Source: Neobacillus drentensis NBRC 102427 (GTDB lineage: Bacteria; Bacillota; Bacilli; Bacillales; Cytobacillaceae). Taken from it: a stretch of DNA of 43,253 nucleotides. This document shows positions 36,541 to 43,253 of the stretch, in pieces. Numbering within the stretch: the first letter of the stretch is position 1; each line of letters opens with the position of its first letter. The position numbers were made by a program, and so were the translations under genes. Location of the stretch: positions 1 to 43,253 of the forward strand of contig NZ_BCUX01000042.1 in NCBI RefSeq assembly GCF_001591445.1. The letters are read 5' to 3'. The notes below the pieces were generated by a model. The model worked only from the letters and a program-made list of their open reading frames with translations. It was not told the origin of the DNA and did not search any database.

Positions 36541-36785
36541 GGAACTTTTTAAGCCTTTATTTTAGTACGGACATTCATTTGAATGTGAAAATTCCTAAGG
36601 AAGGATTGCCGTAAGAGGATAAAGGTAGCTCGGGTAACTCCTGCCCTATGGTGTGCTCAGGAAAGAGACCGAAAGACATAGGTGTTCGTAAGAAGGCTAA
36701 ACCCTAGACCAGCGAAGGGTTGGACAATGTCTTTACTTGAGAATCTAAGGCAAATATTACGATTTGTTACGATTTGAAGGAGCTG
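36541..36785 (+). ncRNA. Candidate omega RNA / right-end RNA of the TnpB element
   Basis: The 3' flank of tnpB up to the resumed host frame has no ORF but several potential stems: CCTATG/CATAGG (36645-36650, 36677-36682) and AACCCT/AGGGTT (36700-36705, 36716-36721), with GA-rich linkers. TnpB systems encode a guide RNA spanning the 3' end of tnpB and the right end, with the guide taken from flanking DNA. Presence here is inferred from position and folding potential. Confidence 0.5.
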
Positions 36786-37208
36786 GGGTTAGAGTCTTCA
36801 CCAGTCGCAGAAGCTCTTGCTGGTTTACGTGCGAATGAAGCCCGTTACTTTATGAATAAATACAAGCATGAATGTACGGTAGAACCCGCTAGCGAAAGCC
36901 AGGAGACCCTTGATTATGTAAACCAAATTTTGAAAGAACGTGATATTGAGTTTGCGGCCAAACCTTTAGAAACGTCGCTTTTTCAAGTGGAAAATATTAA
37001 ATGGGCCTACGTTTTTTACGAGGATGGTCTTAGTGTCAACGCCTTGTATACGATTGATGACCCGAAGAAGCGGGCAGTTGGTTTTAAGCTTTCTGAGGGG
37101 ATGGAGGTACCAAAGGAGTTAGAGGGGAAGTTTAAGTTTGCCAGGCAGAAGTCTAAACTAGCTGGTACGATTCGGGGTTCGTTTTTTGTCATTAAAGGAG
37201 AATATTAA
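36786..37208 (+). pseudogene. 3' fragment of the gene split by the TnpB element
   Basis: About 140 codons (GLESSPVAEALAGLRANEAR, QVENIKWAYVFYEDGLSVNA, closing AGTIRGSFFVIKGEY) continue the frame begun at 34833. An in-frame TTG at 36774 has no ribosome binding site, so expression is unlikely. The family is not recognised. In the intact state it would be co-transcribed with the YobU-like gene. Confidence 0.75.
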
Positions 37209-37232
37209 CGTAAACAAATACAACAATACATG

Positions 37233-37270
37233 AAACAGCACTCTCTATCAAATAGAGGGTGCTGTTTCTT
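37233..37270 (+). terminator. Strong intrinsic terminator
   Basis: AAACAGCACTCTCTAT pairs with ATAGAGGGTGCTGTTT (one G-T pair) around CAA, followed by CTTTT. It ends the former yobU operon. Confidence 0.9.
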
Positions 37271-37421
37271 TTGGATGGAGGATTACTGCCATACATAGCC
37301 AGTTTTTTATTTCTAAGGGATATATTGGTAGATATTATGAACTTTTTAGAATTTTGATAAAGAAAAATTACTATTTTTGTATAATAAAAAAGTTAGTTAT
37401 TAAATCATGAGGAGATTTGAT

Positions 37422-38138
37422 ATGAAAGTAACATTATTTACAACCTGTATTGTTGATTTTATGGCAATGAATGTCGGTAAAGCCACTGTTGAATTACTTG
37501 AAGGTCTGGGACATGAGATCGATTACCCTAAGAACCAAACATGTTGCGGGCAACCTACATACAACACTGGATACGTAGAGAAAACAAAAAACACAATGAA
37601 GCACTTTATCGAAACGTTTGAACATGCTGAAGTGATTGTTTCCCCTTCAGGTTCTTGTGTGTCATTTGTAAAAGAGTATCCACATATTTTTGCTGAGGAT
37701 AAAGAATGGAAAGAAAGAGCGGAAAAAGTGGTAGCAAAAACATATGAATTATCTCAATTTCTAATTGAAGTTATTAATATTGAAAACTTTTCTGCGAAAC
37801 TTCCTGGAAAGGCTGTTTACCACCACAACTGCCATACTTCAAGATTTTTACAAGTAAAAGAACAGCCATTAACACTTCTTTCGAAAGTAGAAGGTCTAGA
37901 ATTAGTAGATTTCCACAATTCGGGCAAGTGTTGCGGGTTTGGTGGTACCTTCTCTGTTAAAATGGGGGAAATTTCAGCTGAAGTTGCTGATGAAAAAGCA
38001 AGGTACATCCAAGAAGCTAACCCTGATTATTTGATAGGTGCAGACTTTGCTTGTCTAATGAATATTGGTGGACGGTTAAGTAGACTTGGATCAAATATTA
38101 AAGTCATGCATATTGCTGAAGTGCTAAATTCTAAATAG
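37422..38138 (+). CDS. lutA: L-lactate utilisation protein LutA
   Basis: The 238-residue (Fe-S)-binding CCG-domain protein has two cysteine-rich CCG motifs: QTCCGQPTYNTGY and GKCCGFGGTFSVK, with partner cysteines SGSCVSF and HHNCHTSRFLQ. With LutB and LutC it forms the iron-sulphur L-lactate dehydrogenase complex that lets Bacillus grow on lactate. The ATG at 37422 follows GAGGAGA; the frame's first ATG (37407) overlaps this site. It is the first gene of a tight operon (14 bp to lutB). The lutP permease and lutR regulator are not in this window. Confidence 0.96.
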   Translation: MKVTLFTTCIVDFMAMNVGKATVELLEGLGHEIDYPKNQTCCGQPTYNTGYVEKTKNTMKHFIETFEHAEVIVSPSGSCVSFVKEYPHIFAEDKEWKERAEKVVAKTYELSQFLIEVINIENFSAKLPGKAVYHHNCHTSRFLQVKEQPLTLLSKVEGLELVDFHNSGKCCGFGGTFSVKMGEISAEVADEKARYIQEANPDYLIGADFACLMNIGGRLSRLGSNIKVMHIAEVLNSK

Positions 38139-38152
38139 TAAGGAGAGCCAAA

Positions 38153-39580
38153 ATGGGAATTAAGATTAATGACCAAAGTTTTGAGAAAAATCTTGAAAAG
38201 AATCTAAACGATGATTTCATGCGTGCTGCAATGGTGAAAGCTCAAGATCTAATTAGTAATAATAGAAAGAACGTGCTATCACAATTGGGAGATGGGAATT
38301 TCCCTGAGTGGCAAAAACTATCAGGAGAAGTTCGTGCCCACGTTCTTGAAAACTTAGATTTCTACTTACATCAGTTCTCTGAAAACGTCATCAAAAATGG
38401 AGGTAACGTATTTTTTGCAAAGGATGCTAAAGAAGCCTCTCAGTATGTTACTAATCTAGCAATAGAAAGAGGCGTTAAAAAAGTTGTAAAAGCAAAATCG
38501 ATGGTTACAGAGGAAATTGGACTTAACCATAAATTGATGGATGCTGGGGTAGATGTAAAAGAAACTGACTTAGCTGAATACATATTGCAATTAGATGACT
38601 GGAATCCACCTTCACATATGGTAGTGCCATCTTTACATTTAAACAAAACCCAAATTCGTGATGTTTTTGCCAAGAATGGATATACTGGCAAAGATTTGCC
38701 AGAAGACTTAGCTGCATTTGCCCGTGCTCAACTGCGTAATGAGTATGTAACGGCTGATATGGGAATTTACGGATGTAACTTTGCAATTGCTGAATCTGGA
38801 GCGATCACATTAATCAGTAATGAAGGAAATATCGATCTTTGTACATCAGCACCTGAGTTACAGGTAGCTGTAATGGGTATGGAACGTATTGTCGCTACCT
38901 ATGAAGATGCAGATATCTGTATTAGCTTATTAGCTAGAAGTGCAGTAGGGGCAAAAAGTACAAGCTATACGACATTTGTAAACGGGATTACTGAAGAAGG
39001 TGCTGCGGATGGTGCTAAAGAATTTCATGTGGTGATCGTTGATAATGGACGTTCTGAAGTATTAAAGTCTCAATTCAAAGAAGTATTACAATGTATGCGC
39101 TGTGCTGCATGTTTAAATGCCTGTCCAGTATATCGGCAAGTTGGTGGACACTCTTATAATGCTATCTATTCTGGACCACTTGGCGTTGTATTAACGCCAC
39201 TACTCGCCGGCTATGATGACTTCAAAGAACTTCCATATATGTGTTCACTTTGCGGTGAGTGTACAGAAGTTTGTCCATCTAATATCCCTTTACATAAATT
39301 AATTCATGAGCACAAGCGTGTATTAGCTGAAGAAAAGAAGGCTTCTGCATTCTGGGGTGCGAGTATGTCTGGAGCAGGTATGGTTCTAAGCCGTCCTTGG
39401 ATGTACAAGCTAGGAACAAGTGTTGCGCCATTAATGACAAAACCATTGATGGTAGATGGAAAAATTAAAAAAGGCGTTAGTGTTCTTAAAGGCTGGACAG
39501 ACAAACGTGACTTGCCTGCATTGGAAAAAACACGTTTCAGAGATTGGTATGAATCTAGAAGTAAAGGAGGAAATAAATAA
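38153..39580 (+). CDS. lutB: L-lactate utilisation iron-sulphur protein LutB
   Basis: The 475-residue protein has a large LUD domain (about 70-300) and two 4Fe-4S binding motifs: C314-x2-C317-x2-C320-x3-C324 (CMRCAACLNACP) and C364-x2-C367-x2-C370-x3-C374 (CSLCGECTEVCP). It passes electrons within the LutABC complex. AAGGAG precedes ATG 38153. Its stop overlaps the lutC start as TAATG, showing translational coupling. Confidence 0.97.
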   Translation: MGIKINDQSFEKNLEKNLNDDFMRAAMVKAQDLISNNRKNVLSQLGDGNFPEWQKLSGEVRAHVLENLDFYLHQFSENVIKNGGNVFFAKDAKEASQYVTNLAIERGVKKVVKAKSMVTEEIGLNHKLMDAGVDVKETDLAEYILQLDDWNPPSHMVVPSLHLNKTQIRDVFAKNGYTGKDLPEDLAAFARAQLRNEYVTADMGIYGCNFAIAESGAITLISNEGNIDLCTSAPELQVAVMGMERIVATYEDADICISLLARSAVGAKSTSYTTFVNGITEEGAADGAKEFHVVIVDNGRSEVLKSQFKEVLQCMRCAACLNACPVYRQVGGHSYNAIYSGPLGVVLTPLLAGYDDFKELPYMCSLCGECTEVCPSNIPLHKLIHEHKRVLAEEKKASAFWGASMSGAGMVLSRPWMYKLGTSVAPLMTKPLMVDGKIKKGVSVLKGWTDKRDLPALEKTRFRDWYESRSKGGNK

Positions 39581-40290
39581 TGATAAAAGGACAAATTTTA
39601 AATAGAGAGTCATTTATTTCTAACCTTTCAAACATACTTGGTCGAGAAATGCCAAAAGAGGTTGTGCATCCTGAATTATCAAGCAAACCTCAGCTTGAAA
39701 TTTATAAAGGCTTTACTCAAGCACAATTAGCTGAAGAATTCCATAAGAATGCTCAAGTTAACAAAGCTGGTTCGGGTGGTAAGATTGATTCCTTAATTAT
39801 TGAGAAAAAAGATCTTGCAAAAACTGTAGCTGAGAAACTAGTTGAACATGGAACAGGCCCAATTATCGCTTGGAACGATGAGCGTTTTGCAGAATGGGGT
39901 CTACATGATGTGCTGAAAGATGCGTATGTTTGGGCTGATGAGAAAGGCCGTGAAAATGTAGATAAGGCATTGAATGCGTCATATGGCGTGTGTATCAGTG
40001 ATCTTTCACTTGCTGAAACAGCTTCTTACACGGTCATTGATAAGTTGGGAAAAGGAAGATCGTCAAACTTCCTGCCTTTAAACTATGTTTGTATTGTACC
40101 GCAAAGTACAATTGTTCCTCGTTTAACACAAGGAATGCAAAAACTTCATGAAATGTCAAAGGAAGGAATAAATCCTGCAGCCATAAACTTTATTTGCGGT
40201 TCAAGTAGTTCCTCTGACATTGAGTTAAACAAGGTATGGGGAGTACATGGACCTGTTCGTTTATCTTATATCATTGTTTCTGATTTATAA
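39580..40290 (+). CDS. lutC: L-lactate utilisation protein LutC
   Basis: The 236-residue single LUD-domain protein is the third partner of LutABC. Family segments include GVCISDLSLAETASYTVIDK, SSNFLPLNYVCIVPQSTIVP and FICGSSSSSDIELNKVWGVH. It starts at ATG 39580, overlapping the lutB stop, with GGAGG ten bases upstream. It ends the operon; a 13-bp hairpin follows. Confidence 0.96.
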   Translation: MIKGQILNRESFISNLSNILGREMPKEVVHPELSSKPQLEIYKGFTQAQLAEEFHKNAQVNKAGSGGKIDSLIIEKKDLAKTVAEKLVEHGTGPIIAWNDERFAEWGLHDVLKDAYVWADEKGRENVDKALNASYGVCISDLSLAETASYTVIDKLGKGRSSNFLPLNYVCIVPQSTIVPRLTQGMQKLHEMSKEGINPAAINFICGSSSSSDIELNKVWGVHGPVRLSYIIVSDL

Positions 40291-40300
40291 GGTGAAACTT

Positions 40301-40333
40301 CCATCAGTGGGGGGCTTCATCCCCCGCTGATGG
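40301..40333 (+). terminator. Hairpin after lutC
   Basis: CCATCAGTGGGGG (40301-40313) pairs with CCCCCGCTGATGG (40321-40333) with one G-T pair. No T-run follows, so termination may be weak or the hairpin may stabilise the mRNA end. Confidence 0.65.
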
Positions 40334-40352
40334 TTAGTTGAACCAATCGGAC

Positions 40353-40431
40353 CTTTACGGGCAGTTTATCCCCCACCTACCTTTTTTGTATACTCGGAAT
40401 CTTGAGGTGGGGGTATTACTGCCCGTTAAGG
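40353..40431. repeat. Large imperfect palindrome
   Basis: Arms of about 26 nt (TTACGGGCAGT...CCCCCACCT and AGGTGGGGG...ACTGCCCGTTAAG) match at about 22 positions around a 26-nt loop with six T. It has the look of an intergenic mobile palindrome, different from the REP-like family above. No ORF lies inside. Confidence 0.65.
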
Positions 40432-40622
40432 TGGGATAAGCTATTAAATTATGAGTTCCAGAATCCTTATTAATATTTTATGTTTAATAAACGAACCATT
40501 ATTATAATGAAATAATTAGTTTTTTGACGAAACATAACGAAAATCTAAAGAATTAATATGTAAATTATGTGGACGGAAGTTATCATAATGATGTTATGTA
40601 AACTAAATATGAACTTTAATAA

Positions 40623-40655
40623 TCCCTTAAACTAATGTTTAAGGGAAGTTTTTTT
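40623..40655 (+). terminator. Orphan intrinsic terminator
   Basis: Perfect arms TCCCTTAAAC (40623-40632) and GTTTAAGGGA (40637-40646), TAAT loop, followed by seven T. It is ~330 bp beyond lutC and after its own hairpins, so it may end a small RNA rather than the lut transcript. Confidence 0.85.
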
Positions 40656-40758
40656 ATTATTCATTTTTTTCATTTTATTCACTTTAGCGAAAGGAATAAA
40701 GTAATCTCATCGATCATTATCTAGATAAATCATTTTCCAATCTTGATCTAAGTCAATT

Positions 40759-40777
40759 AATAATAATAATTATTATC
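40759..40777 (+). promoter_or_regulatory. Fur/PerR-like box
   Basis: AATAATAATAATTATTATC matches the 19-bp Fur consensus at 16 positions and overlaps the likely promoter of plsC. The sequence is pure A/T over most of its length, so a chance match is possible. Confidence 0.4.
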
Positions 40778-40841
40778 ATATAATGAGTGGAAATAAACGG
40801 GTGATCCTTTTTATTTAATGAATTTTGAGAAGAGGAAGAAT

Positions 40842-41543
40842 ATGCGCGCTCTAGTATTTCAAGGATATTTATGGGGATATATTTTAAGTAAAGCAAACAA
40901 AACATTTACGATCAATAAATTAAAAAAAGCCGGTAAGAACATTGAAAAACTAGAACTCATTAATAAGTTGATATTAAAATGTACAAAAAGGTTGGTTAAA
41001 ATTTCAGGTGCAGACGTAACAGTTACAGGAATAGCAAATGTCCCATTAGATGAGCCAGTATTATATGTTGGGAACCATCAGAGTACCATGGATATTCCAA
41101 TTTTATATTCAACAGCACCACAAACGATGGCGTTTGTAGCTAAAAAGGAAATGGAGAAGATTCCTTTATTGGGATATTGGATGAAAGAGAGGGGCTGTGT
41201 GTTTATCGATAGGGATAATGCGCGCAATTCCTTGAAGGCTATAAACCAAGCGATTGAAAACTTAAAACTGGGTCATTCAATGGCCATTTTCCCAGAAGGT
41301 ACAAGGAGTAGAGGTCCGCAAGTGGGAGATTTTAAAACTGGTAGTTTAAGAATCGCCATGAAATCGGGAGTTAAAGTTATTCCTGTTTCCATCAAAGATT
41401 CTTATAAATTAACAGAGAAAAAAGGGGAGAATACAAATACGAAAGTCACTATCCATTATTCAGATGCACTAGATCCAAACACCTTTAAAGATACAAACGA
41501 ACTAGCCGAAGCAGTTCTAGCTCAAATTAAAAAACATTTATAA
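40842..41543 (+). CDS. plsC: 1-acyl-sn-glycerol-3-phosphate acyltransferase
   Basis: The 233-residue PlsC-type acyltransferase converts lysophosphatidate to phosphatidate at the membrane. The catalytic H79-x4-D84 (GNHQSTMD) and substrate-binding FPEGTRSRG (150-158) are intact. An N-terminal hydrophobic stretch (ALVFQGYLWGYIL) may anchor it. The ATG at 40842 follows AGAGGAAG; an in-frame ATG at 40818 has no ribosome binding site. It is a lone gene; the upstream Fur/PerR-like palindrome is of doubtful meaning. Confidence 0.95.
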   Translation: MRALVFQGYLWGYILSKANKTFTINKLKKAGKNIEKLELINKLILKCTKRLVKISGADVTVTGIANVPLDEPVLYVGNHQSTMDIPILYSTAPQTMAFVAKKEMEKIPLLGYWMKERGCVFIDRDNARNSLKAINQAIENLKLGHSMAIFPEGTRSRGPQVGDFKTGSLRIAMKSGVKVIPVSIKDSYKLTEKKGENTNTKVTIHYSDALDPNTFKDTNELAEAVLAQIKKHL

Positions 41544-41605
41544 TATGGGTGTTTTGTTCTTGGAGGAGAATATGGTTATGGTTCCTCTGGCCATCAAGGG
41601 GAGTG

Positions 41606-41645
41606 CCTGACACCATCCAGGAAATTGGTTGGTGTCAGGCACTTT
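41606..41645. repeat. GTGCCTGACACC palindrome
   Basis: GTGCCTGACACCA and TGGTGTCAGGCAC are perfect inverted arms around a ~12-nt loop. It is the fullest member here of the second REP-like family (fragments at 2024-2042 and 9778-9795). A TTTTGTGTCTTTTC tract follows, so it could also work as the plsC terminator. Confidence 0.8.
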
Positions 41646-41710
41646 TGTGTCTTTTCATTGACATTCGGGCGAAACGGTTATAGGATTACTATTAATTAAA
41701 TATTGAATAT

Positions 41711-41879
41711 TTAACTTTCTTATCAAGAGAGGTGGAGGGACTGGCCCTTTGATACCTCAGCAGCAGCCTTTATTAGGGACTGTGCTAATTCCAGAAGCGT
41801 AAAGCTTGAAGATAAGAAGAGTCAGAAGCAATCATGCCAAAACCTCTTCTTATTTTATTTAAGAAGAGGTTTTTTTATT
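41711..41879 (+). promoter_or_regulatory. SAM-I (S-box) riboswitch with terminator
   Basis: The core GAGAGGTGGAGGGACTGGCCC and the GATACCTCAGCAGC segment are typical of the S-box aptamer. P1 is formed by CTTTCTTATC (41715-41724) and GATAAGAAGAG (41811-41821). The same 3' P1 strand can pair with CTCTTCTTA (41844-41852) as antiterminator, in competition with the terminator AAACCTCTTCTTA/TAAGAAGAGGTTT (41840-41872) and its T-run. High SAM should stop transcription of the MetE-like gene. Confidence 0.93.
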
Positions 41880-41924
41880 GAGCACAATAAAAACTTGGAA
41901 ATACTAGAATAGGAGTGGATTGAA

Positions 41925-43028
41925 TTGACAAAAACATTAATTAAAGCACCATTTAAAGCGGATCACGTAGGAAGTTTTTTGAGACCAGAGCGATTAAAGA
42001 GAGCGCGTTTACAAAAACAAAATGGGGAAATCAGCGCAGAACAATTACGTTTAATCGAGAATGAAGAAATCATTCGCCTTGTAAAAAAGCAAAAAGAAGT
42101 CGGTTTACAGGCTGTAACGGATGGGGAATTAAGACGAGCATGGTGGCACTTTGATTTTCTCTCAGGTCTTGAAGGTGTGGAATTTATCGAAACAGAAAAA
42201 GGGCTGCAATTTAATGGAGTTGAAACAAGGGCACATGGTGTAAAAGTAACAGGGAAGATTGATTTTGACAACCATCCAATGCTAGAGGATTATAAATTTT
42301 TACATAGTATTGCAGGGGACCATGTGGCGAAATTTACAATTCCAAGTCCGAATATGTTAATTGCGCGCGGTCAGGGGATAGGTGAAGTCTATGATAGTCA
42401 TGAAGAATTTGTCGGCGATTTGATCCATGCATACCAAAAAGCTGTTCAAGCCTTTTATAATGCCGGCTGCCGTTATTTGCAATTAGATGATACCTCGTGG
42501 GCATCGTTATTCTCTGAGCAAGGCAGAGACAAACTGAAGAAGGATGGTCATGATCCAGAAACAATAGCCCAAACATATGCTAGAGCCATTAATGAGTCCA
42601 TTGTGAACAAACCTGAAGATATGGTCATTACCATGCATATCTGTCGGGGAAACTTCCAATCTACTTATACATCTTCCGGTGGATATGATGCTGCTTCTGA
42701 AATTATTTTTGGAGGATTACAGGTGGATGGCTTATTCCTTGAGTTTGATGATGAGCGTTCTGGTGGCTTTGAACCGCTTCGCCATGTCAAACGAGATGAT
42801 ATTCAAATTGTCTTAGGATTAATCACATCTAAATTCGGTAAGCTGGAAGATCCAGAAAAAATAAAAGCTAGAATAAAAGAAGCAAATCAATATGTTTCTT
42901 TGGACCAGCTTTGCCTAAGCCCCCAATGTGGTTTCGCATCTACTGAAGAAGGAAACCGTTTAACGGATGAACAGCAATGGGACAAAGTACGCCATGTTAT
43001 TCGGATCGCAAATGACGTTTGGCAATAA
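41925..43028 (+). CDS. yxjG: Cobalamin-independent methionine synthase-like protein (YxjG/YxjH family)
   Basis: The 367-residue protein corresponds to the C-terminal catalytic barrel of MetE alone. The zinc ligands expected from MetE are visible as H238 and C240 (ITMHICRGN) and C335 (LSPQCGFAST). The family (B. subtilis YxjG and YxjH) is thought to make methionine from homocysteine using a methyl donor other than full MetE's; the donor is not certain. It starts with TTG 41925 after GGAGTG. Control by the S-box riboswitch just upstream agrees with a methionine or SAM-related role. YxjG and YxjH are not distinguishable here; the symbol marks the family. Confidence 0.9.
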   Translation: MTKTLIKAPFKADHVGSFLRPERLKRARLQKQNGEISAEQLRLIENEEIIRLVKKQKEVGLQAVTDGELRRAWWHFDFLSGLEGVEFIETEKGLQFNGVETRAHGVKVTGKIDFDNHPMLEDYKFLHSIAGDHVAKFTIPSPNMLIARGQGIGEVYDSHEEFVGDLIHAYQKAVQAFYNAGCRYLQLDDTSWASLFSEQGRDKLKKDGHDPETIAQTYARAINESIVNKPEDMVITMHICRGNFQSTYTSSGGYDAASEIIFGGLQVDGLFLEFDDERSGGFEPLRHVKRDDIQIVLGLITSKFGKLEDPEKIKARIKEANQYVSLDQLCLSPQCGFASTEEGNRLTDEQQWDKVRHVIRIANDVWQ

Positions 43029-43121
43029 ATTAACAAACCCAAAATCAGGGTCAGTCTCCATCTATTAATACTATTAAAAAGCATGATTTAATCGTCCTTA
43101 ATCGAGTAACCAGCCAAAGTA

Positions 43122-43202
43122 AAATAAGCGGAGATTTTCCGGTTAAATGCAAAATAGAGCTTGTTTCGGGGAATATAAGCGGAGGTTTTCCGGTTATGCA
43201 AA
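43122..43202 (+). repeat. Two tandem copies of a ~28-nt repeat
   Basis: ATAAGCGGAGATTTTCCGGT (43124-43143) and ATAAGCGGAGGTTTTCCGGT (43174-43193), each followed by TTA, ATGCAAA and purine-rich sequence, are spaced 50 bp. A partial complementary GGCGGA/TCCGCC motif continues to the window end (43209-43253). It looks like an intergenic repeat family running on beyond the window. Confidence 0.7.
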
Positions 43203-43253
43203 GAAAAATCCGCCATTTTTGAATTTTTCGAGTCAATAGGCGGAATCTCTCCG

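Larger units (their letters stand above)
34872..36785 (+). mobile_element. TnpB-only (IS1341-type, IS200/IS605 family) insertion
   Basis: About 1.9 kb separates the two halves of the split gene. It holds a hairpin terminator at the left end (34955-34990), a TnpB-related gene and a structured 3' region. No tnpA and no terminal inverted repeats are visible, as usual for this type, which would need a TnpA in trans. Boundaries are approximate, set by where the host reading frame breaks and resumes. Confidence 0.75.
40432..40841. other. AT-rich gap before plsC
   Basis: No gene. It holds an orphan terminator (40623-40655), which implies a short transcript starting around 40500-40560, and a Fur/PerR-like palindrome (40759-40777) near a possible -10 (TATAAT 40779-40784). 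Confidence 0.5.

Overview
The window reads as a chromosomal segment from a spore-forming Bacillaceae-type Firmicute, of the Bacillus, Neobacillus or Mesobacillus kind. The grounds are strong AGGAGG-like ribosome binding sites, frequent TTG and GTG starts, an S-box (SAM-I) riboswitch ahead of a yxjG-like gene, a lutABC operon, a yobV/yobU-like divergent pair, Fur- and PerR-like boxes and a cre-like site. The species cannot be named from the sequence. No rRNA, tRNA or CRISPR array was seen.

Layout. (1) 1-2.1 kb: a frameshifted Old Yellow Enzyme gene and a truncated second copy of the yobV-like regulator found intact at 33.3-34.2 kb. (2) 2.15-9.64 kb: an AT-rich accessory island holding a Rad50-like ATPase with a C-terminal Rx6H (HEPN-type) motif, a tyrosine recombinase and several unknown small genes. 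Short direct repeats (TTGCTGCACAGTACAA type) flank individual genes. (3) 9.9-12.6 kb: a VOC protein, a decayed DUF4160/DUF2726 chimera, a GDSL hydrolase and a long gene-poor gap. (4) 12.7-21.2 kb: a sigma-54 activator followed by a -24/-12 promoter with palindromic upstream sites and a cre-like site, driving hyuA-hyuB, an APC permease and a saccharopine-dehydrogenase-like gene. This looks like a complete catabolic unit for an imide, lactam or related amino compound. (5) 21.6-23.7 kb: a Fur-type promoter with an FTR1 iron permease and a lipoprotein. (6) 23.7-28.1 kb: EamA, AbrB and UppP membrane proteins and a COG4705-like membrane protein whose C-terminal domain matches the domain in the FTR1 protein and the lipoprotein. 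(7) 28.3-33.1 kb: catalase-peroxidase KatG under a PerR-like box and a KatX-like catalase bounded by 65-nt direct repeats. (8) 33.3-37.2 kb: yobV and yobU, then a gene split by a TnpB-only insertion element with a candidate omega RNA. (9) 37.4-43.1 kb: lutABC, plsC, and a SAM-riboswitch-controlled MetE-like gene.

The strongest leads for something undescribed are: the W-x3-E-x10-(Y/W) helical domain shared by three neighbouring envelope proteins linked to iron uptake; the island with gene-flanking repeats, an integrase and an ATPase-HEPN protein; the sigma-54/cre-controlled hydantoinase-type operon with an unassigned dehydrogenase; and a TnpB-related protein lacking the usual third RuvC acidic residue, sitting inside a broken gene. 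REP-like palindromes are scattered through the window, and one appears to serve as a terminator.
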